Assembly (NCBI RefSeq): GCF_001316285.1
Contig: NZ_BBDO01000001.1
Location: 124,001 to 188,000, forward strand
Reading direction: 5' to 3'
DNA length: 64,000 nucleotides
Source of the DNA: Vulcanisaeta sp. JCM 16161
GTDB lineage: Archaea > Thermoproteota > Thermoprotei > Thermoproteales > Thermocladiaceae
How positions within the stretch are numbered: the first letter of the stretch is position 1; each line of letters starts with the position of its first letter. Below the pieces are notes generated by a model. The model saw only the letters and a program-made list of their open reading frames with translations. It made no database searches and was not told where the DNA came from. Positions 11,177 through 21,958 of this stretch are shown here, in pieces. The translations under genes were made by a program, and so were the position numbers.

Positions 11177-12366
11177 TTAAAGCATCTCTATAGCCACCGC
11201 AGTCGCGCCGCCAGTCCCATGGCACAGGCTGCCACGCCCCTTTTCCCGCCGACGTGCATTAACGCCGATATTAATGTAGTGACTATCCTAGCACCACTCG
11301 CACCAAGTGGGTGCCCAAGTGCTATTGCGCCACCGAATATGTTCATCTTATCATAGGGTATGCCCAACTCTTTATTCACAAGGACGTTAACCACAGCAAA
11401 GGCTTCATTAACCTCAAAAACATCAACGTCATTAATGCCCCAGCCAACCTTATTCAGTAATTTCCTAATCACGTATATCGGCGCCTCCGGGAATCTCCAG
11501 GGCTCTAACATGTGCCATGCATAACCAACAATCCTCGCAATAGGCTTTAACCCGAGCTCCCTCGCCTTATCCATTGTGGTCAGTAATAACGCTGCAGCGC
11601 CATCGGATAGCTGTGATGAGTTCCCGGCAGTATGCAATCCATTGGGGCCGAAGGCAGGCCTTAACTTAGCCAGCTTCTCTAGGCTTGTGTCCGGCCTAAT
11701 TCCCTCATCCCTATCCAGGTAAACCCTCTCGCCGTTTATCACGGTATCCACAGGCTCTAGCTCAAGGTAGTACTTATTCTCCGTAGCCCTTAAAGCCCTC
11801 ATGTGGCTCTCATAAGCCACCTTATCAAGTTCCTCCCTGGTGATTTCATGTTCCATGGCCACCTTATCAGCCTCCTGACCCATGAGCATCATGTTTGTGG
11901 GATCCGTTAATCCATCATAAATCATTAAATCTATGAATTTCAAATCTCTACCGATTAAGTGCTTAATTCCCCACCTGGCCTCATGCGGTAATGCAAGTGG
12001 TTGCGTGCTCATGGACTCCGCCCCGCCGGCAATTACCACACTAACATCACCGACCTTAAGAGCCCTAACGGCCTCAATAATTGCCTGCATTCCTGAGGAG
12101 CAAACCCTATTAACTGTAAATGCGCTAACCTCAATTGGCAACCCAGCAAGTAATGCAGCAAACCTACTGAGGTTCTGCCCCATACCACCCTGGAGCGTTG
12201 ATCCAAAGACAACTTCATCGATTAATTTCCCATCAATACCCGTCCTCCTGATCAACGCCTTTATCGCCTCGGCTGCCAGGTAGGGCGTCTTCACGTTTTT
12301 AAACGCACCGCCAAATTTACCGATAGGTGTCCTTACAAAGCCCGTAATGACTATGTCCTGGCTCAT
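11177..12366 (-). CDS. Acetyl-CoA acetyltransferase / thiolase (one frame break at the 3' end)
   Basis: This thiolase joins or cleaves acyl-CoA units, and acetoacetyl-CoA formation is the first mevalonate step. The nucleophilic cysteine is in NRVCSSGMQAI. VNEAFA and GGAIALGHPLGASGAR are the second and third signatures. The last 16 codons are out of frame. Restoring one G near 11220 gives AACAMGTGGATAVAIEML and a stop at 11177, including the base cysteine. About 396 residues, the normal length. The prenyl synthase and IPK genes downstream support a role in isoprenoid supply; fatty-acid oxidation is the alternative. Confidence 0.87.
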
Positions 12367-12520
12367 ACGTCTTTAGCAATTGATTAAGCAATATTAAGCT
12401 TTGTCCATAATTAATGATTAACAATGACTTTAGACATTAACTAATTTATATTCAACAGTTAAAAATGCCGTGGTGCGCCGTAAGGATATAACTTAATTAC
12501 TGGCGCTAATCGTAAGTTCG

Positions 12521-13552
12521 ATGGACATTTTAGAGAAGCTTCATAGTCTCTATGGACGTGAAATCGACGAACAATTAATTAAATACCTAAGCAGGGAGGT
12601 GAATGAGGAGTTTAGGGATGCCGTGATTTACCAAGTGTCCACTGGCGGTAAGAGGTTAAGGCCGTTAATAACGTTAACGGCTACGAGGGCCTGCGGCAGC
12701 GATTATAAAATCGCATTGCCCGCCGCCGCAATCGTGGAGTTAATACACAATTACTCCCTGATATATGACGACATTATTGACGAGGCGCTGCTAAGGAGGA
12801 ATAAGCCGACCGTTAGGGCTAAGTACGGTGATAACGCAGCCATACTAATTGGTATATGGTATAGGGAGGCCATTGAGGATGCAATACTCGAGACTAGAGA
12901 TCCGATGGCCTTTGCGAAGGAGACCGCGAGCACGATACGCGCTATAGATGAGGGTGAAAGGCTCGATATATTACTTGAGTATGCGGGGCGTAAGGACCCG
13001 TACTTTGTCGAGAATAGGTTGGGGCCTAGATTATTAAATAATTGGGAGGCTCTATATAATACGTATGTGAAGATGATAAGCCTTAAGACCGCCGCACTGA
13101 TAAGGACAGCCGCGGTCTTCGGCGCGATGTCCGCCAATGCGCCGCATTGTATCAAGCCATTATCCGATTATGGCACATACCTGGGGCTCGCGTTCCAGGT
13201 ATTAGATGATGTACTGGATATTTTCGGTGATGTTAAGAAGTTTGGTAAGGAAATCGGTAAGGATATTAAGGAGCATAAGTTGGGTAATGCCGTAATTGTC
13301 ATGGCGTTGAAGGAACTGAATGATACGGAAAAGAGGGAGTTATTGAGTATTCTCGGTAAGACTGAGGTAACTAATGACGATGTTAAGAGGGCCGTTGAAA
13401 TAATATCAGGGACGAATGCCAGGGAGAATGCATTAAAAATAGCCATGGAATTTGCGGAGAAGTCTGAGAAGGCATTAAATGAGTTGAAGAGCAATGAGTT
13501 TGTTGAGGATCTTAGGGAGATCCTAAGGTTCACGGTAACTAGAGAATTTTAA
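12521..13552 (+). CDS. Polyprenyl diphosphate synthase (GGPP synthase-like)
   Basis: 343 residues, uninterrupted. The first aspartate-rich motif is DDIID within YDDIIDEALLRRNKPT, the second is DDVLD in FQVLDDVLDIFGD, and GGKRLRP is the isopentenyl-diphosphate-binding loop. It would condense isopentenyl diphosphate with allylic diphosphates to C20 or longer chains for membrane ether lipids. It lies 67 bases upstream of the isopenteno-phosphate kinase gene on the same strand. Confidence 0.88.
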   Translation: MDILEKLHSLYGREIDEQLIKYLSREVNEEFRDAVIYQVSTGGKRLRPLITLTATRACGSDYKIALPAAAIVELIHNYSLIYDDIIDEALLRRNKPTVRAKYGDNAAILIGIWYREAIEDAILETRDPMAFAKETASTIRAIDEGERLDILLEYAGRKDPYFVENRLGPRLLNNWEALYNTYVKMISLKTAALIRTAAVFGAMSANAPHCIKPLSDYGTYLGLAFQVLDDVLDIFGDVKKFGKEIGKDIKEHKLGNAVIVMALKELNDTEKRELLSILGKTEVTNDDVKRAVEIISGTNARENALKIAMEFAEKSEKALNELKSNEFVEDLREILRFTVTREF

Positions 13553-13619
13553 ATATCGAGTCATGAGTAACTTCACACTTATAAGCCTGGACCTACGGTA
13601 CTAATCACTTGAGAACTTA

Positions 13620-14384
13620 ATGAGACTTTTCATTATGAAGTTAGGGGGTAGCGCAATAAGTGATAAGTCAAGACCGCTTAGTTATAGGGAGGATTGGGTA
13701 AGGGAATTGGGCGCCCTGCTCGTTAGGGAGGTTAAAACGGGTAATAAGTTCGTACTAGTTCATGGAGGCGGTAGCTTCGCGCATCCCATGGCCCTAGCCT
13801 ATGGATTAAATAAATACAGGGATTATGAACAATTAATTGGTATTTCCTTCACATCAGCTATACTTAATCATTTAAGTATGAAAATAACGCTCACATTAGC
13901 ATCGATTGGGTTACCCATTTACCCATTAAGGACGGGTTCGATATACGTCATTAAGAACGGCAAACCCCACCTGTTAATAGAGCCTATGCACATAATCGAG
14001 TTAATTGAAAGGGGTGTAATACCAATGCTTTACGGTGATGTGGTTGCCAGTGATGAGGGCTTCTCAATAATCAGTGGTGATGACATAATGCTCGACCTGG
14101 GCTCAAAGCTAAGGCCATCAGCATCAATATTCCTAACAGACGTACCTGGAATACTCGATGTTAATGGTAATATCATTAGGGAGTTGACGAGGTCGTCCGT
14201 GGTAAACGAGAGGGAAGCCCGTCATATAGACGTGACAGGGGGTCTCATGAGGAAGGTTCAGTCAGCAATGGAATTGGCTAAGTATACGAGGACTTACTTA
14301 TGTGCGATTTGGGACTTGGAGTCAATAGGCAGGATTCTCAATGGTGAGGAGCCTATTAAATGTACGAGGTTTTTACCCTACTAA
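13620..14384 (+). CDS. Isopentenyl phosphate kinase
   Basis: 254 residues of the amino acid kinase fold: KLGGSAISDK near the N-terminus, then VHGGGSFAHP, whose histidine and glycines are diagnostic of IPK, and SGDDIMLDL later. It phosphorylates isopentenyl phosphate to IPP in the archaeal variant mevalonate pathway. The product feeds the prenyl synthase just upstream. The 3' end overlaps the convergent gene by four bases. Confidence 0.88.
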   Translation: MRLFIMKLGGSAISDKSRPLSYREDWVRELGALLVREVKTGNKFVLVHGGGSFAHPMALAYGLNKYRDYEQLIGISFTSAILNHLSMKITLTLASIGLPIYPLRTGSIYVIKNGKPHLLIEPMHIIELIERGVIPMLYGDVVASDEGFSIISGDDIMLDLGSKLRPSASIFLTDVPGILDVNGNIIRELTRSSVVNEREARHIDVTGGLMRKVQSAMELAKYTRTYLCAIWDLESIGRILNGEEPIKCTRFLPY

Positions 14385-15112
14385 TTATTTCCTAGCTTGA
14401 ATAATACTTCGTCTAGGTACGTGCTATTTGTGAGCCGTTGGCCATAGATTATTCCTGAGGCTTCTACCGTATTGTGGGGCTTAATTACTATTAACAATGG
14501 GAAGTAAACATTACTTGCATTAATACCTAACCTAGTAAGTAGTTGTGGCAGTAATGTCCCGTAGCCAACGATAAGCACTTGAGAGCCTGACGTGAAATTA
14601 CCCCATAGGGCCGTTGTAATTACGAAATCCGCGTACTCTAAGTTGAAGTTACAAAGTTCATATACGTAATTATCAAATTGTTGAATCGCCGATAAGGTTG
14701 CGGGAGCCTGTGTTGGTGGATTAGGAAATACTACGATCACCACGTTATAGCCGTGATAATACGTGGCGTTATAAAGCACCGGCCATACATTACATGTTTC
14801 ATCTAGTAGGTATGGGTCATTGACCGTTAAATACATTAGTATGGGTTTCGTATTGTTTATTAACCCCAGTGCGGTGGCATTAATGAGCGAATTATTGTAT
14901 GGGTTTATCAATGTTGACAACATGTACTCAGTAATAATTGTCGCATTAAGCTGGGACTGGGTCTGCTGAGGCATTGTTAGTTTAGATACTATACCAGGTA
15001 GGAAGAGGACTATTATGAACGCTGCCTCCCCAAGTATTACCAACGTTAATGCCAAATAGAATAGTTTTCCCCTACGCCTTTGAGACCTTCTCGACTTCCT
15101 TGATTTCGCCAT
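14381..15112 (-). CDS. Membrane-anchored protein of unknown function
   Basis: 243 residues. A basic N-terminus (MAKSRKSRRSQRRRGK) precedes one transmembrane helix (YLALTLVILGEAAFIIVLFL), and the rest lies outside the membrane with several NxT/S sequons. Two cysteines (DETCNVWP and YELCNFN) sit in a region with alternating hydrophobic strands (ILMYLTV, VVIVVFP, VLIVGYG) that could be thioredoxin-like, though no CxxC is present. I do not recognise the family. Confidence 0.6.
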   Translation of the reverse strand: MAKSRKSRRSQRRRGKLFYLALTLVILGEAAFIIVLFLPGIVSKLTMPQQTQSQLNATIITEYMLSTLINPYNNSLINATALGLINNTKPILMYLTVNDPYLLDETCNVWPVLYNATYYHGYNVVIVVFPNPPTQAPATLSAIQQFDNYVYELCNFNLEYADFVITTALWGNFTSGSQVLIVGYGTLLPQLLTRLGINASNVYFPLLIVIKPHNTVEASGIIYGQRLTNSTYLDEVLFKLGNN

Positions 15113-15202
15113 GATTAATGAAAGGGTCCCATAATAAATTTATTAGGTTAACTCTCCTACCGCCCAAAGCTTTATAACTAATTCAATGCGCATGCCCTAA
15201 CA

Positions 15203-15826
15203 ATGAGGGCGTTGGCACTGCATGGCTTTGGTTCAAGCCCTGAGAAAATAAACTGGCTTATTGGCCCCTTAAAATCACTAAACCTTGAGGTAATAGCACC
15301 TACCTATAGGGACTTCGAAGACGGCCTTAATAAGGTCAGGGAATTACTGGGAGGAACTAATGAAAAATACATCATTGCTGGTCACTCAATGGGCGGTACA
15401 ATAGCGCTACTTACGGCATCAACCATGGATCGAATTGCCTGCGCTATTTCCGTGTCAGGACCAACCGATAGATTAGCGCAGATTAGGTGGCTACTCTCGG
15501 GCGAGCCCGGTAGTATTAGGAGGAGGACTTATGAGGAATTAATGAAAATCGATAATAGGCAAGTCACTGAGGAATTTCTCATGAAGACCTCACCAATCAA
15601 TTACTTAAGGCCCAACTTACCACCAATGCTCCTAATACATGGTACTAATGATGAGTTAGTAAGTATAAAGCAGGTGGAGGATTACTACGAGAGGGCTAAA
15701 TCCCTTGGTAATGTTATTGAGTTCGTAAGGGTTGAGGGTATGCCGCACACACCCAGGGGTAAGGATATTAGGGTGATAGCGAAGGCCATTGAAGATTTTG
15801 TAAGAAAATACTGTTTGAATGCATGA
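15203..15826 (+). CDS. Alpha/beta hydrolase (serine hydrolase)
   Basis: 207 residues. HGFGSSPEK forms the oxyanion region, GHSMGG carries the nucleophile serine, and the acid and histidine are in HGTNDELVSI and GMPHTPRGK. The fold is that of small carboxylesterases or acyl-peptide hydrolase-like enzymes. The substrate is unknown. A TATA-like TTTATAACT lies about 30 bases upstream, so the message is nearly leaderless. Confidence 0.75.
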   Translation: MRALALHGFGSSPEKINWLIGPLKSLNLEVIAPTYRDFEDGLNKVRELLGGTNEKYIIAGHSMGGTIALLTASTMDRIACAISVSGPTDRLAQIRWLLSGEPGSIRRRTYEELMKIDNRQVTEEFLMKTSPINYLRPNLPPMLLIHGTNDELVSIKQVEDYYERAKSLGNVIEFVRVEGMPHTPRGKDIRVIAKAIEDFVRKYCLNA

Positions 15827-15845
15827 AATGGTTCAATAATAGGGA

Positions 15846-16139
15846 TTAATCAGCTACGTAGGTTTCCAAGTGAGATTCCTCGTCAATATATGGTATCTTT
15901 ACTAATTTATGCCCCTTATGAAGTGGTAATAATGACCTATGGACCATGGTCTTACAATCCGAGCACCAATAAAATTCATCTTCATCCCTCTCCTCATCAA
16001 ATTCTACAAAGAATGGGCACTGCCACTCAGTCATGACAAGTTTCATGTAATATGGGCTATCCTTATTTGTGCAAATACCAATATTGTCGCGTAGTTCATG
16101 AAGTCTAAAGTACTTGCAGTTAATGCATTTAATCTCCAT
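15846..16139 (-). CDS. Small zinc-binding protein with B-box-like C-terminus
   Basis: 97 residues. The first half has CINCKYF, then GICTNKD and WQCPFF, a possible four-cysteine site. The second half has WCSDCKTMVHRSLLPLHKGH, a Cys/His arrangement resembling a B-box zinc finger. It is likely a structural or protein-binding factor. I do not recognise a named family. Confidence 0.6.
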   Translation of the reverse strand: MEIKCINCKYFRLHELRDNIGICTNKDSPYYMKLVMTEWQCPFFVEFDEERDEDEFYWCSDCKTMVHRSLLPLHKGHKLVKIPYIDEESHLETYVAD

Positions 16140-16266
16140 AATTCCACCCCATTATTTTACTTATAACTAGAATTAATAAATCTGTCGCAAAATGCGCAAG
16201 CGGTATTTCACTATTCATGCCTATAGATAATAATGCTTAAATTTTTCATCATAATTCAAATGTAAT

Positions 16267-17246
16267 ATGAAGTTAACAATAATAAGTGGGAGGGAGGTTG
16301 ATGAGGTGCTTGATAGTGCTGACGGTGTTACGGGATTAATAAATGCCGTAGCCGCAGCCTTTAGGGATTACAGCTCTGGTAAAGTTAAGATGCCGCAAAG
16401 AACGGTTATTTACCTCGACAATGATTGGTGGGGTGTAATGCCCTGCGGCGCACGCAATGTTGGCTTCTCGGTTAAGGTAGTTAATGTTATCGAAGGTAAT
16501 AAGGCACGTGGTTTACCAACAACCCAGGGCATTGTCATGCTTATGGATGATGCTACGGGGCAGCCGCTAGCGGTTATTAATGGGACGGCATTAACGGCGT
16601 GGAGAACGGCGGCTGCGACCGCCGTGTCCATTAAGTATATGGCGCGAAGTACTGATAGCCTAGCAATGATAGGCGCTGGATTACAGGCTAGGTATCACTT
16701 ACTCGTACTATCTAGGGCCTTCTCCATCAAGAAATTATTTATATACTCAAGGACGAGGGAGAGAGCCTTGAATTAGCAGGTTTAGCCCGGGGTAGGGGTA
16801 TTGATGCCGTAGTCACCGATTCGGGTTATGACGCTGTTAAGCAGGCTGATGTTGTAGTAACGGCAACGACGAGTAGGGAACCCGTTATTCGTGGTTCATG
16901 GCTTCACGAGGGGATGCACGTGGCATCAATCGGCGCACCTGAGGTTAATGCCAGGGAATTAGATGATGATGTTATCCGTAGAGCATCAGTAATCGCTGTT
17001 GATTCGCGTGCCGCAGTTATGAATGAGACTGGTGATATAATAATTCCAATGAAGAATGGTTTAATCCTTGAAAATAGTTTAATTGAGATAGGCGAGATAA
17101 TAAGTGGCGCAAGACAGGGTAGATTAGGGGATAGGGATATCACGTTATTTAAGTCCGTAGGCATAGCCGCAGAGGATCTTGCGGCTGCCTTATACATATA
17201 TGGCTTAGTAAAAAGTAGGAATATGGGTGTAACTGTAGAGCTATAA
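16267..17246 (+). CDS. Ornithine cyclodeaminase / alanine dehydrogenase family (one frame break)
   Basis: The family comprises NAD-dependent ornithine cyclodeaminases, archaeal alanine dehydrogenases and ketimine reductases. The N-terminal half has KMPQRTVIY and GFSVKVVN; the NAD-binding loop is IGAGLQARYHLLVL. The frame breaks near 16770. One added C gives RERALELAGLARGRGIDAVV, continuous to 17246 with a total near 326 residues, the family length. Which amino acid it acts on cannot be told. It precedes a regulator gene on the same strand by about 100 bases. Confidence 0.83.
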
Positions 17247-17310
17247 TGCCTTAATTATATATAAATATTTTGATAAGTCCATGCATTCATAGTGGAAAAT
17301 GTTGGAGAAA

Positions 17311-17353
17311 AGGTTTATAAAGAGACTCTGTGACACTGATGTTGGTGATTAAC
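17311..17353 (+). promoter_or_regulatory. Promoter and operator shared with the SufT-like gene
   Basis: AGGTTTATAAA (TATA box) at 17311-17321, GTGACACTG at 17330-17338 and TTGGTGATTA at 17342-17351 precede the GTG at 17354. The same three blocks in the same order precede the gene ending at 18807 on the other strand. TATA and the GGTGAT ribosome binding site are common features. The shared GTGACACTG between TATA and expected transcription start is not, and suggests a repressor site. Confidence 0.5.
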
Positions 17354-17793
17354 GTGGTGTCTCTCATAACAATTAAGGAGAAGAGTACCGAAGAGATCCT
17401 TGAGGACGTCGATATTAAGTACATCCTTAGGTGCATACTTAGGCTCTCACCGACTGAGGTTGAGATTTACTACCTATTGCAAAATAAGGCTAAGGAACCA
17501 TTAACCGTTGCCGAGATAGCCAAGGAGATGAATAAGTCAAGGAGCACGATAGAGAGGTCCCTAGTGAAGCTTGTCCAACTTGGGTTAATAGCCAGGAGAC
17601 CCGTGCTCGCTAAGAATGGAGCTACACATATGTTTATTACACGAAGCCGATAGATTACGTAAAGCAGAAACTATTACAGTTGATTAATGCCTATTATGAG
17701 AAGTCGAAGCAGTTAATCGAGAACTTAACATCAGCCGCATTAATCGAGTCATTAAATAGCATGGCCACTGAGGAAGCCCAAAGTAATAACTAG
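17354..17793 (+). CDS. Winged-helix transcriptional regulator (one frame break)
   Basis: About 147 residues once one G is restored near 17615, which turns AKNGATHMF into AKEWSYTYVYYTKP. The HTH has LSPTEVEIYYLLQNKAKEP, then VAEIAKEMNKSRSTIERSL as recognition helix, then a wing, like TrmB or ArsR types. A long C-terminal helix (YVKQKLLQLINAYYEKSKQL) probably dimerises. GTG at 17354 is chosen as the start because GGTGAT lies just upstream. The promoter element resembles that of the SufT-like gene, so it may regulate both itself and that gene; this is inference. Confidence 0.75.
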
Positions 17794-17809
17794 GGTATTG
17801 AGGTAAAAA

Positions 17810-18232
17810 TTAGGTTTTTCCTCCTAATCCCAGGTCCATTGATAAATCATGTAATCCCTCCTCGATTTCATACATCACGAAGTTCATATCTAATGATTTA
17901 TCGACAATCATTATTAATGCCAGCTTACCCATCGACTTCACAATCAATAGGTCTTGTCCAAGGGATATAACTAACTCGGATAAATTTGCCTCGCTCAATG
18001 CCCTCTTCAGGTTAAGTTCGAGGTTTTTTTATTGAGGATACTATTAATGCGCCTAACACTTCGGGTTAATGTCGATGTTGCTCTTCATTTCAGAGGCTAT
18101 TGTAAATCCATCCATTGTGACCAAGGCTACAAATTTTATTAAGTCGCTTGATTCCAGGATTTCGTTCAGTTTCTGCTGTATCCGCTCAGTTAATGTTCTT
18201 CTTGATGGGATACTGCTTGTTGATGATAGCAC
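17810..18232 (-). CDS. Roadblock/LC7-domain protein (two frame breaks)
   Basis: Read across two breaks the protein is about 140 residues. It has an N-terminal helix (LTERIQQKLNEILESSDLI), a beta strand pair FVALVTMDGFTIASEM, then VLGALIVSSIKK and SELVISLGQDLLIVKSMGKLA, the Roadblock/LC7 order. These proteins usually bind small Ras-like GTPases as activators or scaffolds. One G is missing near 18060 and the run of seven T at 18024-18030 should be six (or nine). GTG at 18232 is the likely start, with TTTAAAAGG upstream on that strand. Convergent with the winged-helix gene. Confidence 0.65.
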
Positions 18233-18318
18233 ATTTTCTATTCTAAATATACCTTTTAAATCTTTTATTCATAATACAGAAGTGCAGTTATTTAGAAATA
18301 GACTATGAGAAAGTAAAA

Positions 18319-18807
18319 TCATTGACTTTGTTGGTCCTGACCCTCATTAACCCCCTGCCCACTTGCCTGGGTGTTTTGTTCACCCTGAGTCTTTAGCCAT
18401 TGTTCAACAATATCATATCCATATATTGCCTTAAACATCTCACGCCCTAGCTTCGTCATTTTTAGGGGAGTCCATGGCGGATCAAATACGACGTCAATCT
18501 CTATATCCTTCGCATCCGGTATTGCTTGTTGAATTGCAGCGCCAACCTGGTAACCGAGGTTTTCAGATAATGGGCAACCCACTGCTGTTAGTGTCATCTT
18601 TACGTGAACGACCTTATCATTGTCCATTGTTATTTCATAGATAAGCCCTAGGTCATACACATTTATTGGTATTTCGGGGTCATACACATTACGAAGGATT
18701 TCTATCAACTCCTTAACCTTATCATTAGGTAGGTTCGTTTTAAATATTGGTTCCTCCGCCCCCTCACTGTTCGTAGTGCCCAGTGTCTCTTCATTAGACA
18801 CTGCCAT
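18319..18807 (-). CDS. SufT/MIP18 family iron-sulfur assembly protein (DUF59)
   Basis: 162 residues. The DUF59 core has LRNVYDPEIPINVYDLGLIY and MTLTAVGCPLSE, with the conserved cysteine, and VVFDPPWTP. The family helps iron-sulfur cluster delivery. The C-terminal 25 residues are a Gln/Gly-rich tail (NTQASGQGVNEGQDQQSQ), probably disordered. The window holds many iron-sulfur proteins (NarG, NarH, ferredoxin, siroheme reductase, radical SAM). The gene is preceded by a promoter element shared with the winged-helix gene at 17354. Confidence 0.85.
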   Translation of the reverse strand: MAVSNEETLGTTNSEGAEEPIFKTNLPNDKVKELIEILRNVYDPEIPINVYDLGLIYEITMDNDKVVHVKMTLTAVGCPLSENLGYQVGAAIQQAIPDAKDIEIDVVFDPPWTPLKMTKLGREMFKAIYGYDIVEQWLKTQGEQNTQASGQGVNEGQDQQSQ

Positions 18808-18849
18808 TAATAATCACCAACAGTGTCACGGAGACTTATTTATAAACCT
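18781..18849 (-). promoter_or_regulatory. CAGTGTC motif cluster at the SufT-like start
   Basis: A perfect 8-base inverted repeat, CAGTGTCT and AGACACTG, at 18781-18788 and 18796-18803 lies in the first codons. A third CAGTGTC copy at 18821-18827 lies between the start codon (18807) and the TATA box (18841-18849, reading AGGTTTATA on the minus strand). The same word sits in the winged-helix promoter at 17330-17338. The clustering suggests a regulator binding site. Confidence 0.45.
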
Positions 18850-18932
18850 ATCTAGCTTATTGATGGTTATTAATCGTAAAGCAATTAAGTATTAATAGAT
18901 GGATTTATAAGTATTGAGCATAAGTAAACGCG

Positions 18933-20014
<1,082 letters not shown>

Positions 20015-20143
20015 GTAATAGCTTATTCAGTAATGTTTTTCATAAATTGAAATTGTGATTTAAGTAATGCCTATTATTGATGATACATTGTGGATGGATT
20101 AAAGTTAAAAACGCGTCATTAATGCCAGTAATGGGTGAATTAG

Positions 20144-21071
20144 ATGATAACGATAATAGGTAGTGGGCGTGTTGGTGCAACCACGGCAGCCTTCCTAATG
20201 TTCTTCGAAGTGGATAATGAAATAGTCCTCATAGATATAATAAAGAACCTACCACAGGGCGAGGCCCTCGATCTAAACCACGCAGCCGCAATACTGGGTA
20301 AGTCCGTTAGGTACAGGGGTAGTAATGACTATAAGGATATGGAGGGTAGTGACATAGTAATAGTTACCGCGGGTCTAGCACGAAAACCTGGAATGACCAG
20401 GGAGGAATTAGCTGGTAAGAACGCGGAGATCGTTGCATCAATAGCCGAGCAGATCAAGAGGTACGCGCCGAATTCGATCGTGATAATCACCACGAATCCG
20501 CTTGATGCCATGGTTTACGTACTTTATAAGAAGCTTGGCTTCCCAAGGAATAGGGTCATTGGATTCAGCGGCGTCTTAGACTCAAACAGAATGGCTTACT
20601 ACGCATCCCTACTCATCGGTATAGCGCCCGAGTCGATAATACCTGTTGTCCTTGGCCAGCACGGTGAGAACATGTACCCAGTTCCAGAGGCGTCCTTCGT
20701 TTACGGTAAACCACTCACTGAGTTCATAACTAAGGAGCAATATGATGAGATTGTTAAGAAAACAATCCAGCAGGTGCCGATATAACGAACTTAAGGGCTT
20801 CAGCAGCAATTGGGGCCCTGCTGCCGGGCTCGCCATGATGGTGGACTCAATAAAGAAGGATAGGAAGAGGATATTCGAGGCGTCCGTATACCTAGATGGT
20901 GAGTATGGGGTGAGGGATATATTTGCAGAGGTGCCTGTTGTACTTGGTAAGAATGGTGTTGAGAAAATCATAGAACTTAACCTAAATGAGGAGCAGAGAA
21001 AGAAGTTCTTAGCAAGTGTCGAGGCCATTAGGAAGAACCTAGCTCAGGTGCCTCCGCAATTCCTATCATGA
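20144..21071 (+). CDS. mdh: Malate dehydrogenase (LDH/MDH family, two frame breaks)
   Basis: NAD(P)-dependent interconversion of malate and oxaloacetate. The dinucleotide loop is GSGRVGATTAAFL at the N-terminus; VTAGLARKPGMTR and ITTNPLDAMVYVLY are MDH-like (the arginines around KPGMTR favour malate), and GQHGENMYPVPE has the catalytic histidine. Breaks lie near 20773 (one G) and 20817 (one C). Repair gives QQGADITNLRASAAIGAPAAG and about 309 residues. The start is at ATG 20144. Confidence 0.88.
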
Positions 21072-21096
21072 AGAGACGGTTAATAGCGGTTAAAAA

Positions 21097-21525
21097 TTAT
21101 GTAAAATCGCCCATATATTTCCTGACGTTTTCCCATAATAAATTAATAATACTTGATAATAATTCTGTGTGATTTAGGATATACCTAGTGAGGTCTTTAA
21201 CTGCTATTGTGAAGTCATTAATGTAATTACTTATGAATTCTGGGTCATTAACTAATGCAACACCATCCTGAACATCTTTGGCGAATCGGTTGATTAAGGA
21301 CATTGTATGCTCATCAATACACTCCATTAGTTCCGACGTATTGCTTAATATTCTATTTTCTTTATCTAGGTGATCCCTTACAACATTTAATAATTGATCA
21401 CGCACTGACTCGGTATTCTTAGACCTAGTTAGTAGTAATAATATCATGTAATGCTCAATAACGGCTACTGAGTAAAAGGTCATGAGAGCGTTCAGTAAAT
21501 TTTCTACGCACTTTAATTCGTTCAT
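21097..21525 (-). CDS. Helical protein of unknown function
   Basis: 142 residues predicted to be almost all helix, with amphipathic repeats such as NLLNALMTFYSVAVIEHYMI and HTELLSSIINLLWENVRKYM. There is no metal motif or signal peptide. It lies directly downstream of the zinc-ribbon gene at 21559 on the same strand with a 33-base gap, so they probably share a transcript. I do not recognise the family. Confidence 0.55.
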   Translation of the reverse strand: MNELKCVENLLNALMTFYSVAVIEHYMILLLLTRSKNTESVRDQLLNVVRDHLDKENRILSNTSELMECIDEHTMSLINRFAKDVQDGVALVNDPEFISNYINDFTIAVKDLTRYILNHTELLSSIINLLWENVRKYMGDFT

Positions 21526-21558
21526 TATTAACTATCATTAAATTACCGATTTTTAATG

Positions 21559-21801
21559 TCACTTCTTCGCAGTCTTTTTAACCTCTCCAATGATCTCTCC
21601 ATACATACTTATTGAGAATTGCTTACCGCACTTAGGACATGTTATTGATATGCCCATGTTGTACCAGGACTCGCCCATCTCAACTTCGAAGACATGGCCG
21701 CAGTACGGGCACTTAGCCCTAATCTTTAACACTCTCTCAGGCACACCGCCTGAATATTCCCAATCCTCAGGGAACTGCCACTCTTCTCCTTCGTTGCTCA
21801 T
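21559..21801 (-). CDS. Small zinc-ribbon protein
   Basis: 80 residues with two CxxC knuckles, KCPYCGHVF and TCPKCGKQF, 21 residues apart, forming one zinc ribbon. Flanking sequences are charged (KIRAKCPYC, VEMGESWYN). Such proteins in archaea are often linked to transcription or translation, but no specific role can be assigned. It leads the helical gene at 21097 in a likely two-gene unit. Confidence 0.65.
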   Translation of the reverse strand: MSNEGEEWQFPEDWEYSGGVPERVLKIRAKCPYCGHVFEVEMGESWYNMGISITCPKCGKQFSISMYGEIIGEVKKTAKK

Positions 21802-21958
21802 CGAGGGTTTGGACCTACTTAGTGAGTTAAAAACATTTCTATTTACGGGTTGCGGATCTTTACTTTCTAGTGATCCTTAGAGCATTAATTATTTTTATAA
21901 TTCAATTCCAAGAAACACAATCAGTGTTTTAAATCCATGTATTTAAAAAGCATTGATA

